Shown here one piece after another: positions 1 through 7,987 of a stretch of 64,000 nucleotides of DNA. This stretch comes from Pseudomonas alloputida (GTDB taxonomy: Bacteria > Pseudomonadota > Gammaproteobacteria > Pseudomonadales > Pseudomonadaceae). Every line of letters begins with the position of its first letter. Within the stretch, counting starts at the first letter, position 1. Location: NCBI RefSeq assembly GCF_021283545.2, contig NZ_CP128540.1, positions 2,825,501 through 2,889,500 of the forward strand, in the 5' to 3' direction. The notes beneath the pieces were generated by a model, which was not told the origin of the DNA, did no database searches, and was given only the letters and a program-made list of their open reading frames with translations. The translations under genes were made by a program, and so were the position numbers.

Positions 1-785
1 GGCGACAGGTCTACGCTGAGCGCGTCAGGGCGCTGGCCGAGCAGGGTGGCGATGCGATGCCGCGCCCGTGCCTGTTCGGCTTGCAGTTGTGGCACGGTGG
101 CTTCGACCCCGGCCAGGCGCGCATCGGCACGCACCACGTCGAGGTCATTGCCCACGCCCGCATCGCGCAGGGTTTCGGTAATGGTGCGTGATTCCTGCTG
201 GGTCTTCAGGTTGGCCAGGGCGATCTTTTCGCGCAACTGGGCACCGCGCAGTTGCCCGTAGGCATCGACCAGTTCGGCGATCAGGCTGACCTGCAACTGT
301 TGCAGGTCGGCGGCGGCAACCGCTTCCTGGGCTTCGCTGGCTTCGATCTGGCGCTGGATGCGCCCGAACAGGTCAAGCTCCCAGGCCATGTCCAGGCCCA
401 GGTCGTAGCGCTCGCTATTGACCCGCTCGGTGGTCTGGCCGGGGATCTGGCCTTTGCCGAGATCGCTGCTGGCACGGCTGGTGACCACCGGGAACGGGTC
501 GTTTTCGGCGTCTTCGCGGATCGAACGGGCCGATTTCAGGCGGGCGAAGGCCACGCGCAAGTCACGGTTGCCGTCCAGCGAAGCCTGCACCAGCTGGTTC
601 AGCACCGGGTCGTCGAACTGCTTCCACCACAGGCTCTCGAAGCGGCTACGGTCGTAGGCCTTGGCCTGCACATCGCTGCTCAATTGCGCAGGTTCGGTGG
701 CTGGCGCCTGGTAGTCCGGGCCTACCGCACAGGCCGCCAGGGCCAGTGCCAGCAGGCTTGGGGTCAAGGGTTTGAGCAGGTTCAT
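1..785 (-). CDS. oprN: OprN-type outer-membrane efflux channel, 3' end outside window
   Basis: Outer-membrane channel of a MexEF-OprN tripartite drug efflux system. The reading frame opens at the ATG at 785-783 and stays open to base 1, so about 261 residues are present and the C-terminal part lies outside the window. The N-terminus is a lipoprotein signal with lipobox LAAC, then AVGPDYQAP, the classic start of NodT/OprM-type lipoproteins. Further on, the spaced LxxAxxxxxxxR pattern of the helical barrel is visible. The ATG overlaps the mexF stop as ATGA, so the channel is translationally coupled to the pump. The family is clear; the paralogue name (OprN rather than OprM or OprJ) rests on operon order. 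Confidence 0.85.
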   Translation of the reverse strand, partial: MNLLKPLTPSLLALALAACAVGPDYQAPATEPAQLSSDVQAKAYDRSRFESLWWKQFDDPVLNQLVQASLDGNRDLRVAFARLKSARSIREDAENDPFPVVTSRASSDLGKGQIPGQTTERVNSERYDLGLDMAWELDLFGRIQRQIEASEAQEAVAAADLQQLQVSLIAELVDAYGQLRGAQLREKIALANLKTQQESRTITETLRDAGVGNDLDVVRADARLAGVEATVPQLQAEQARARHRIATLLGQRPDALSVDLS

Positions 786-3700
786 GCGTGGTTCTCCAGC
801 ACTTGAGCGTGTTCAGCCTTGCGGGCCTGGCGACGCTCGACGAAACGGCGGATCAGGAAGAAGAACACCGGGGTGAGGAACAGGCCGAACACGGTCACGC
901 CGATCATCCCCGAGAACACCGCCACCCCCATGGCATGGCGCATTTCCGAACCTGCGCCGGAGCTGAACACCAGGGGCACCACACCCATGATGAAGGCGAT
1001 CGAGGTCATCAGGATCGGCCGCAGGCGCAGGCGGCAGGCTTCCAGTACCGCAGCCAGCGGGTCGAGGCCCTTGGCCTGTTCGTCCTTGGCGAACTCGACG
1101 ATCAGGATCGCGTTCTTGCACGCCAGGCCCACCAGTACGATCAGGCCGATCTGGGTGAAGATGTTGTTGTCGCCACCCGATACGATCACACCGGTGATGG
1201 CCGACAGCAGGGTCATCGGCACGATCAGGATCACCGCCAGCGGCAGGCTCCAGCTTTCGTACTGGGCGGCCAGCACCAGGAACGCCAGCAGTACGCACAG
1301 CGGGAACACCAGCAATGCGGTATTGCCCGAGAGGATCTGCTGGTAGGTCAGGTCGGTCCACTCGAAGGTCATGCCGTTGGGCAGTTCTTCCTTCAGCAGC
1401 TTCTCGATCGCAGCTTCCGCCTGACCAGAGCTGTAGCCCGGGGCGGCAGCGCCGTTGATCTCGGCAGTGATGAAGCCGTTGTAGTGCATGACCCGGTCCG
1501 GCCCGGAGGTGTCGCTGACCTTGAGGAAGGTCGCCAGCGGGATCATCTCGCCAAGGTTGTTGCGCACTTTCAGTTGGCCGATCTGCTCGGCATCAAGGCG
1601 GAACTGCTGCTCGGCCTGGACGTTGACCTGGTAAGTGCGGCCAAAGCGGTTGAAGTCGTTGGTGTACAGCGAGCCCAGGTAAACCTGCAGGGTGTCGAAG
1701 ATGTCGGTGATCGCCACACCGTGGGTCTTGGCCTTTTCCCGGTCGATGGCGGCATCGACTTGTGGCACGTTGACCTGGTAGCTGGTGAACAGGCCTGCCA
1801 GCTCTGGGACGTTGTGGCTCTTGGCGATGATGTTCTGGGTTTCCTTGTACAGCGCTTCGTAACCCAGGTTGCCACGGTCTTCGATTTGCAGACGGAACCC
1901 GCCAATCGTGCCCAGGCCCTGTACCGGCGGCGGTGGGAAGATGGCGATGTAGGCGTCCTGGATGTCGGCGAACTGGGCATTCAGCGCGGCTGCGATGGCT
2001 GCCGCCGACTGGCTCGGGTCCTTGCGCTCATCGAATGGTTTGAGCGGGGTGAACACGATGCCGCTGTTGGGGCTGTTGGTGAAACCGTTGATCGACAGGC
2101 CCGGGAAGGCTACCGAGTCGGCCACGCCAGGCTGCTTCAGGGCGATTTCGCTCATGCGCTTGATCACCGCTTCGGTACGGTCGAGGCTGGCCGCGTCCGG
2201 CAGTTGGGCGAAGGCCACCAGGTACTGCTTGTCCTGGGCCGGCACGAAACCGGTCGGCGTGGACGAGAAGCCGAGGTAGGTCAGACCCATCAGGCCGGCA
2301 TACACGAACAGGGCGATGCCGCTGGAGCGGATGACCCGGCGCACGCCACCGACGTAGCTGTGGCTGGCCCGGTCGAAGAACCGGTTGAAAGGGGAGAACA
2401 GCCAGCTGCCCAGCAGCTTGTCGAGGAACCGCGAGAAACGGTCCTTGGGTGCGTGATGATCCTTGAGCAGCACCGCGGCCAAGGCTGGCGACAGGGTCAG
2501 CGAGTTGAACGCCGAAATGACGGTCGAGATGGCGATGGTCAGGGCGAACTGCTTGTAGAACTGCCCGGTAAGGCCGGAAATGAACGCTGCAGGTACGAAC
2601 ACCGCGCACAGCACCAGGGCGGTGGCGATGATCGGGCCGGTCACTTCGCTCATGGCCTTTTGCGTGGCTTCCAGCGGTTTCAGGCCCAGCCCGATGTTAC
2701 GTTCGACGTTCTCCACCACGACGATGGCATCGTCCACCACGATACCGATGGCGAGCACCAGCCCGAATAACGACAGCGCGTTAAGTGAAAAACCGAACAG
2801 GTGCATGACCGCGAAGGTACCGATCAGCGAGACCGGCACCGCCAGCAGCGGGATGATCGAGGCGCGCCAGGTCTGCAGGAACAGGATCACCACCAGCACC
2901 ACCAGCACCAGGGCTTCGAACAGGGTGTGCACCACCGCTTCGATGGAGCCGCGCACGAAGATGGTCGGGTCATAGACGATGCTGTAGTCCATCCCTTCCG
3001 GGAAGTCCTTTTTCAGCTCGGCCATTTTCGCCCGCACTTCGTCGGAGATCTCGATGGCGTTGGAGCCTGGGCGCTGGAAAATCGGGATGGCCACCGCCGG
3101 CTGGTTGTTCAGCAGCGAGCGCAGGGCGTACTGGCTGGAGCCGAGTTCGACCCGGGCGATGTCTTTCAGGCGGGTGATCTCGCCATTGGCACCGGCGCGG
3201 ATGATGATGTTTTCGAACTCTTCCTCGTTGACCAGGCGGCCTTGGGTATTGATCGACAGCTGGAAGCTGGTCGAGCCTGGGGCAGGCGGCGCGCCCAGCT
3301 GGCCGGCGGCCACCTGGCGGTTCTGCTCGCGGATTGCCGCGACCACATCACTGGCCGTCAGGTTGCGCGAAGCGGTCTTGTTCGGGTCCAGCCAGACGCG
3401 CAGCGAGTAGTCGCCCATGCCAAACAGCTGCACGTCGCCTACGCCGCCCAGGCGCGCCAGCTCGTCCTTGATGTTGAGGATGGCGTAGTTGGACAGATAG
3501 AGCATGTCGTAGCGGTTGTCCGGCGAGGTCAGGTGCACGACCATGGTCAGGTCAGGCGAGGCCTTGTCGACGGTGATACCGATACGGGTCACTTCCTCGG
3601 GCAGCTTGGGCTGGGTACGGGTGACGCGGTTCTGCACCTGCACCTGGGCGTTGTCCAGGTCGGTACCCAGGGCGAAGGTGATGGTCAGCGTCAGCTTGCC

Positions 3701-3961
3701 GTCCGCAGTGGACTGGGAGGACATGTACAGCATGTTCTCCACACCGGTAATGGCCTGCTCCAGCGGCGCGGCAACGGTTTCGCCGATGACCTTGGGGTTG
3801 GCGCCGGGGAAGTTGGCGCGCACCACCACGGTGGGCGGCACCACTTCGGGGTATTCGCTGATCGGCAGCTGGAACAGCGAGATGGAACCCGCGATCAGCA
3901 GCACCAGCGACAGCACCGCGGCGAAGATCGGCCGGGTAATGAAGAATTTCGAGAAGTTCAT
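782..3961 (-). CDS. mexF: RND efflux pump inner-membrane transporter MexF
   Basis: Proton-driven RND (HAE1) transporter of 1059 residues, the normal length for MexF. It starts MNFSKFFITRPIFAAVLS, with the usual first membrane helix, and shows two large periplasmic halves (docking and porter domains) between two six-helix blocks. The membrane block has GIVVDDAIVVVENVER, carrying the paired Asp residues of the proton relay, and a C-terminal repeat with GLACKNAILIVEFAKD. It lies between mexE (12 nt upstream) and oprN (4-nt overlap), an operon for export of chloramphenicol- and quinolone-like compounds in relatives. No mexT-type regulator lies in the window. Confidence 0.95.
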   Translation of the reverse strand: MNFSKFFITRPIFAAVLSLVLLIAGSISLFQLPISEYPEVVPPTVVVRANFPGANPKVIGETVAAPLEQAITGVENMLYMSSQSTADGKLTLTITFALGTDLDNAQVQVQNRVTRTQPKLPEEVTRIGITVDKASPDLTMVVHLTSPDNRYDMLYLSNYAILNIKDELARLGGVGDVQLFGMGDYSLRVWLDPNKTASRNLTASDVVAAIREQNRQVAAGQLGAPPAPGSTSFQLSINTQGRLVNEEEFENIIIRAGANGEITRLKDIARVELGSSQYALRSLLNNQPAVAIPIFQRPGSNAIEISDEVRAKMAELKKDFPEGMDYSIVYDPTIFVRGSIEAVVHTLFEALVLVVLVVILFLQTWRASIIPLLAVPVSLIGTFAVMHLFGFSLNALSLFGLVLAIGIVVDDAIVVVENVERNIGLGLKPLEATQKAMSEVTGPIIATALVLCAVFVPAAFISGLTGQFYKQFALTIAISTVISAFNSLTLSPALAAVLLKDHHAPKDRFSRFLDKLLGSWLFSPFNRFFDRASHSYVGGVRRVIRSSGIALFVYAGLMGLTYLGFSSTPTGFVPAQDKQYLVAFAQLPDAASLDRTEAVIKRMSEIALKQPGVADSVAFPGLSINGFTNSPNSGIVFTPLKPFDERKDPSQSAAAIAAALNAQFADIQDAYIAIFPPPPVQGLGTIGGFRLQIEDRGNLGYEALYKETQNIIAKSHNVPELAGLFTSYQVNVPQVDAAIDREKAKTHGVAITDIFDTLQVYLGSLYTNDFNRFGRTYQVNVQAEQQFRLDAEQIGQLKVRNNLGEMIPLATFLKVSDTSGPDRVMHYNGFITAEINGAAAPGYSSGQAEAAIEKLLKEELPNGMTFEWTDLTYQQILSGNTALLVFPLCVLLAFLVLAAQYESWSLPLAVILIVPMTLLSAITGVIVSGGDNNIFTQIGLIVLVGLACKNAILIVEFAKDEQAKGLDPLAAVLEACRLRLRPILMTSIAFIMGVVPLVFSSGAGSEMRHAMGVAVFSGMIGVTVFGLFLTPVFFFLIRRFVERRQARKAEHAQVLENHA

Positions 3962-3973
3962 CGGTAGGGTCCC

Positions 3974-5215
3974 TTAACCGCGTGGCGCCTGGGCGCTGGC
4001 GACTTTCACGTTGTTGCCCGCCACCTTCGGCGCCGGGTTGCTGGCCTCCAGGGCCTGGCGCTGCTGGGCGAGGGCGGCGAGGGTTTGCTCGCTGGCCATC
4101 TGTGTTTCTTCCGGGGTTACCGGCGAACCAGGGCGTACGCGCTGCAGGCCCTTGACCACGATGCGGTCGTCCTTGCCCAGGCCGCTGCGCACGATGCGCA
4201 AGCCTTCCAGCTTCGGTCCCAGTTCCACGGCGCGGTAGGTGGCCTTGTTGTCCTTGTCCATGACCAGCACAAACTTCTTGCCAAGGTCGGTGCCCACGGC
4301 TTCGTCGTTGATGAGCATGGCGTCGTACTGGGCGCTGCCGACCAGCTTCAGGCGCGCATACAGGCCCGGGGTGAACTGGCCGTTGCTGTTGTCGAATACC
4401 GCGCGGCCGCGGATGGTGCCGGTGCGCGGGTTGACCTGGTTGTCGACGAAGTTCATCTGGCCCAGGTGCGGGTTGCCGCTTTCGTTGGTCAGGCCCAGGT
4501 ATACCGGAGTGCTCTGGCTACGCTGGCCTTCACGGGCCAGCTGGGTGTACTTGAGGTACACGCGCTCGTCGGCGTCGAAATAGGCGTAGACCTTGTCGGT
4601 GGACACCACGCTGGTCAGCGGGGTGACATCGGCGGTGACGATGTTGCCGGCGGTGAACTCGGCGCGGCTGACTCGGCCGCTGATGGGCGCGGTGACGCGG
4701 GTGAAGCTGAGGTTCAGGCGCGCCAGGTCGAGCTGGGCCTGGATGGCATCGACCCCGGCACGGGCTTCGGCGGCGGCACTGCTGCGCGATTCGGCCAGTT
4801 CGGCGGAGATGGCGTTGCTGTCACGCAGGCGCTCGCCACGGCGGGCTTCGTTGGCGCTGCGGATGGCGGTGGCCTTGGCCTGTTGCAGTTGGGCTTCGAG
4901 GCGGCGGACTTCAGCCTGGAACGGGCGCGGGTCGATCTGGAACAGCAGGTCGCCTTTCTTGACCTGGGCGCCTTCGGTGAAGGCGACCTGGTCGATCTGG
5001 CCGGAGACCCGCGGGCGCACTTCGACGGTTTCCGGGGCTTCGAGGCGGCCGGTGAACTCGTCCCATTCGGTGATCGGTTGTTCGATCACCTTGGCCACAC
5101 TTACCTTCGGCGCAGCGGGAGCCTGCACGGCGTCGGGGGTTCGACCGCAAGCGCTGATCACCACCACTGCCAGGGCAGCGAGGGGGAAGCGCAAAGGTTT
5201 GAGTGATTGTTCCAT
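3974..5215 (-). CDS. mexE: RND efflux periplasmic adaptor MexE
   Basis: Membrane-fusion protein linking MexF to the outer-membrane channel. The start at 5215 (MEQSLKPLRFPL) has a GGAG ribosome site; a longer frame back to 5275 has no such support. The product has 413 residues with a lipoprotein signal (VVVISACGR), a split lipoyl domain (VEVRPRVSGQI and later VTAPISGRVSRAEF), a coiled-coil hairpin rich in Ala, Arg and Glu between them, and the beta-barrel/MP domain. First gene of the mexEF-oprN operon. The 191-bp gap upstream (5216-5406) is AT-richer and holds the promoter; I could not place a convincing MexT box there. Confidence 0.93.
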   Translation of the reverse strand: MEQSLKPLRFPLAALAVVVISACGRTPDAVQAPAAPKVSVAKVIEQPITEWDEFTGRLEAPETVEVRPRVSGQIDQVAFTEGAQVKKGDLLFQIDPRPFQAEVRRLEAQLQQAKATAIRSANEARRGERLRDSNAISAELAESRSSAAAEARAGVDAIQAQLDLARLNLSFTRVTAPISGRVSRAEFTAGNIVTADVTPLTSVVSTDKVYAYFDADERVYLKYTQLAREGQRSQSTPVYLGLTNESGNPHLGQMNFVDNQVNPRTGTIRGRAVFDNSNGQFTPGLYARLKLVGSAQYDAMLINDEAVGTDLGKKFVLVMDKDNKATYRAVELGPKLEGLRIVRSGLGKDDRIVVKGLQRVRPGSPVTPEETQMASEQTLAALAQQRQALEASNPAPKVAGNNVKVASAQAPRG

Positions 5216-5406
5216 GGAGAACTCCGCCAATGTATTAGTAGTGGGCGGAGTGTGAGTGTGTTGCGCGCGAGGCACGAATCGAACGGGACGAAGGTTAATA
5301 TCACGCTGAATGATAAGTGGGGATCAACTATCGATGGCGGCCCGGGTTGGGCGCAGAACACCGCCTGTGTGGGCTTCAGGTTACGCGAAAGCCTGGGCCT
5401 GGCCAT

Positions 5407-6597
5407 TCAGTGAATACTTGAGGCCAGCTCGAAGATCGGCATGTACATGAGGATTACGATCAGGCCGATCAGCAGGCCGATGAAGGTCATCAGCAGCGGT
5501 TCGAACAGTTTGACGAACCATTCCACCCAACGGCCGATTTCCTGGTCATGGAAGTCGGCGCAGCGCTCCAGCATCTCGCCCAGGTTGCCAGACTGCTCGC
5601 CTGCGCGCAGCAGGCGCAGGGATACCGGCGTCACCAGGTGCCCGGCCGCCAGAGCATCGGAAAGCGGCAGCCCTTCGCCCACCCGCTGGCTGGCCTGCTC
5701 CAGGCCCTGCGCTGCTGCGTTGCCGAGCAGGCCGCGGGCCATGCCCATGGCGGTGAGGATGGGGATGCCGCCTTGCAGCAGAATGCCCAGCGAGCGATAG
5801 AAACGCGCCAGCTCGTACATCATCAGGCGCTGGTGCAGTGCGGGCAGGCGCCGCAGCTGGCAGGAGGCCCAGTACCGTACACGCGGGTGCCGGCGCAGCA
5901 GCCAAAGCGCCGCGACCCCACCGACGGTGCCCAGCGCCAGTGGCGCTTGCTGGGCATGCAGAAACAGGCCGACCTGCATCAGCACCCGTGACAGCCAGGG
6001 TAGCTCGGTGCCCATGCCTTCGAACACCTGGCTGAAACGCGGCACCACATAGCCGAGCAGGAACAGCACCACACCGCCTCCCACCAGCAACAGCAGTAAC
6101 GGGTAGACCGAGGCACCCACCAGCTTCTGCCGGACCAGGTCCAGGCGCTGGCGATAGCTGATGTAGCGGGTGAGGGCGTCGCCCAGGGCACCGGTGCGTT
6201 CGCTGGACTGCACCAGCGCCACATACAACGGCGGGAATACCCGCGGTTGCTGGCCCAGCGCCTGGGACAGCGAGCGGCCCTCGTACAGCTGACGCACCAG
6301 CTCGGCGAGCACCTTGCGCGCTGTCGCTGCCGGGCTTTTCTCCGCCAGGCTTTCCAGTGCGTCGATCAGCGGCAGGCCGGCATTGAGCAAGGTTGACAGT
6401 TCCTGGCTGAACAGCACCAGGTCGAATGCCGCTTCACGGCGCCAGGCCATGCCGCGCAGCGCGCCGCCGCTGCTGCGCAGGCTGAGCACACGCAGGCCCT
6501 GGTCTTCGGCCTGGCGGCGGGCCTGGTCGGCGTCCTCGGCGTCGATCTGCAACTGCACCACACCCTGCCTACCCAGGGCCTTGAGGCTGTAGCGCAT
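5407..6597 (-). CDS. GspF/PilC-type inner-membrane assembly protein
   Basis: Inner-membrane platform protein of type II secretion or type IV pilus-like machines, 396 residues. Start taken at 6597 (MRYSLKALG) because a GGAG site precedes it; the upstream ATG at 6618 has none. Two T2SSF repeats are visible, FSQELSTLLNAGLPLIDALE near residues 65-85 and LARFYRSLGILLQGGIPIL near 260, with three hydrophobic segments, the last one C-terminal (FIGLLIGLIVILMYMPIF). It follows the GspG-like gene by 11 nt. No GspE ATPase, GspD secretin or other T2SS gene is in the window, so the pair must work with proteins encoded elsewhere or be a special-purpose remnant. Confidence 0.88.
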   Translation of the reverse strand: MRYSLKALGRQGVVQLQIDAEDADQARRQAEDQGLRVLSLRSSGGALRGMAWRREAAFDLVLFSQELSTLLNAGLPLIDALESLAEKSPAATARKVLAELVRQLYEGRSLSQALGQQPRVFPPLYVALVQSSERTGALGDALTRYISYRQRLDLVRQKLVGASVYPLLLLLVGGGVVLFLLGYVVPRFSQVFEGMGTELPWLSRVLMQVGLFLHAQQAPLALGTVGGVAALWLLRRHPRVRYWASCQLRRLPALHQRLMMYELARFYRSLGILLQGGIPILTAMGMARGLLGNAAAQGLEQASQRVGEGLPLSDALAAGHLVTPVSLRLLRAGEQSGNLGEMLERCADFHDQEIGRWVEWFVKLFEPLLMTFIGLLIGLIVILMYMPIFELASSIH

Positions 6598-6608
6598 GGC
6601 CGCTCTCC

Positions 6609-7034
6609 TTACTGCCAACTAGTAACTTCGGCATTTTCGCCATCGCCACCCGGCTGGCCGTCCTTGCCCATCGACAGCAGGTCGTACTCACCGCCGTTCT
6701 CGCCGGGTTGCCGGTAGATGTAAGGGCGGCCCCACGGGTCTTGCGGCACGGCCTTCTGCAGGTACGGGCCGGTCCAGCGAGCTTCGCCACTGGGGGCGAC
6801 CACCAGCGCCTGCAAGCCTTGTTCGCTGTTGGGGTAGTGGCCGACCTCCAGGCGATACAAGTCCAGGGCCTTGCTCAGCCCCTCGATCTGCGCCCGCGCT
6901 ACCTTGGCCTCGGAGCGGCCGAGCTGACTGAAGTACTTGGGCGCGACGATGCCGGCCAGCAGGCCGAGTACCACCAGGACCACCAGGAGTTCAAGCAGAG
7001 TGAAGCCACGTTGCGGGTTGGTTCTGCGCTGCAT
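6609..7034 (-). CDS. GspG-type major pseudopilin
   Basis: Type II secretion major pseudopilin of 141 residues. Start chosen at 7034 so that a short basic leader (MQRRTNPQRG) precedes the prepilin-peptidase motif GFTLLEL and the hydrophobic helix LVVLVVLGLLAGIVAP; frames starting further upstream would place the motif too deep. The C-terminal half shows GspG hallmarks: LDLYRLEVGHYPNSEQGLQAL, WTGPYL, DPWGRPY and GEYDLLSMGKDGQPGG, the acidic calcium-binding tail. Upstream are a sigma54-like promoter and a C5/G5 palindrome described separately. Together with the GspF-like gene it forms a two-gene unit. Confidence 0.92.
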   Translation of the reverse strand: MQRRTNPQRGFTLLELLVVLVVLGLLAGIVAPKYFSQLGRSEAKVARAQIEGLSKALDLYRLEVGHYPNSEQGLQALVVAPSGEARWTGPYLQKAVPQDPWGRPYIYRQPGENGGEYDLLSMGKDGQPGGDGENAEVTSWQ

Positions 7035-7078
7035 GGTGAAACCCTCCACTGCATGGGGACAAGCGTTGACATGCACCA

Positions 7079-7094
7079 TGCAACAGCCGTGCAC
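7079..7094 (-). promoter_or_regulatory. Candidate sigma54 promoter for gspG
   Basis: Read on the minus strand this is GTGCACGGCTGTTGCA. Against the sigma54 consensus TGGCACG-N4-TTGCA, the CACG and the whole -12 TTGCA fit, while the first two bases of the -24 element are swapped (GT for TG). It lies 44 nt upstream of the gspG start and 88 nt downstream of the palindrome at 7183-7197. Sequence match only. Confidence 0.45.
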
Positions 7095-7131
7095 GTCTGC
7101 CTCGGGGCCTTGCGCCATGCGGCACAGGAAG

Positions 7132-7147
7132 CGGCACAGTGCTTGCG
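7132..7147 (+). promoter_or_regulatory. Candidate sigma54 promoter for the lytic transglycosylase
   Basis: CGGCACAGTGCTTGCG has the exact GG-N10-GC spacing and the GGCAC..TTGC core of a sigma54 promoter, directed towards the transglycosylase gene at 7220. The palindrome at 7183-7197 lies downstream of it, which is unusual for an activator site, so this match is less secure than those at 9604 and 35272. Confidence 0.4.
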
Positions 7148-7182
7148 TCGTGGTGACTGTCCTCGGGTTTTCCGGGGCATTT

Positions 7183-7197
7183 CCCCCACATCGGGGG
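7183..7197. promoter_or_regulatory. C5/G5 palindrome, candidate activator site A
   Basis: CCCCCACATCGGGGG, an inverted repeat with five-base arms and a five-base centre in the divergent gspG/transglycosylase intergenic region. A very similar palindrome occurs at 9513-9528 and at 35378-35392, each upstream of a sigma54-type promoter. Inferred to be an upstream activator sequence for the NtrC-type regulator encoded at 11209. Confidence 0.45.
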
Positions 7198-7219
7198 CCA
7201 CGACGAAGAGGCGACCGGC

Positions 7220-7813
7220 ATGCGTGGACTCATTATCGGTTTGATCTGGCTGGCGGCAGGTGCTGCCCAGGCCGATGTGTACATCTCAATCGATGCCAAG
7301 GGTGGCTACGTACTGACCAATGTCCATCGACCAGGGCGACACTATGAGAAGGTGATCAGCGAGCCGCTGGCCCAGGGTGGCCCGGTCAAAGCGCAGATGA
7401 TCACCGGCCGCCCTTACGCCGAGGTAGTCGCCACGGCTGCGCGCCTCCACAACCTGCCGCCGGCGCTGCTGCACGCGGTGATCAAGGCCGAGTCCGGCTA
7501 CAACCCCAAAGCCCGTTCGCGGGCGGGTGCAGTGGGGTTGATGCAACTGATGCCAGACACAGCCCGCGAGATGGGGGTGCAAGACCGCCTGGACCCGGAA
7601 GACAATGTGCAGGGCGGGGCGCGCTACCTCAAGCAGATGCTCACCCTGTTCGACAACGACATCACCTTGGCCGTGGCGGCCTACAACGCCGGCCCGGATG
7701 CTGTGCTGCGGCGTGGTGCCGTGCCGCCGTTTGCCGAGACACGGCGCTATGTGCCGACGGTGCTGCGGGAGTATCGAAAGTTGCAAGGGTTGACTGATGA
7801 TTCGTCTTTGTAA
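7220..7813 (+). CDS. Lytic transglycosylase (SLT family), periplasmic
   Basis: Cleaves the glycan strand of peptidoglycan to make 1,6-anhydromuropeptides. The 197-residue product has a signal peptide (MRGLIIGLIWLAAGAAQA), a short N-terminal segment (DVYISIDAKGGYVLTNV) resembling the DUF4124-like stretch found in many such enzymes, and a Slt catalytic domain: the catalytic Glu in HAVIKAESGYNPKA, then GAVGLMQLMPDTA, NVQGGARYL and AVAAYNAGPDAV. It is divergent from gspG, and small SLT enzymes often open the wall for trans-envelope machines, so a role with the pseudopilin pair is possible but not shown. Confidence 0.92.
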   Translation: MRGLIIGLIWLAAGAAQADVYISIDAKGGYVLTNVHRPGRHYEKVISEPLAQGGPVKAQMITGRPYAEVVATAARLHNLPPALLHAVIKAESGYNPKARSRAGAVGLMQLMPDTAREMGVQDRLDPEDNVQGGARYLKQMLTLFDNDITLAVAAYNAGPDAVLRRGAVPPFAETRRYVPTVLREYRKLQGLTDDSSL

Positions 7814-7987
7814 CAACGGGCGTGCAGCTCACGCATTTCCGCAGGGGCCGCGCCACCCTCAGGCTATTTCGGGTAGGTGAAGTGAGGAGGGGTCAAATAC
7901 CCTTCGGCGGATGCCATCAATTTAATACTATGGTTTCCCCAAGTCTGGGCTATAACCTTCTGAAGGTGCCCAGCTGAGGAGTCCGTT

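Noticed and set aside
788..2770. 660-residue plus-strand open frame opposite mexF
   Set aside because: GC-rich antisense shadow; composition rich in Gln, Gly and His, and no ribosome site, while mexF on the other strand is unmistakable. The same holds for the long frames opposite oprN and mexE.
5216..5406. Possible MexT box upstream of mexE (atcaactatcgat region)
   Set aside because: Only part of the known MexT pattern is present and the spacing does not fit, so it was not annotated.
7930..7952. CCCCAAGTCTGGG upstream of the first kinase as a fourth activator site
   Set aside because: The arms are too short and no sigma54 promoter lies downstream.
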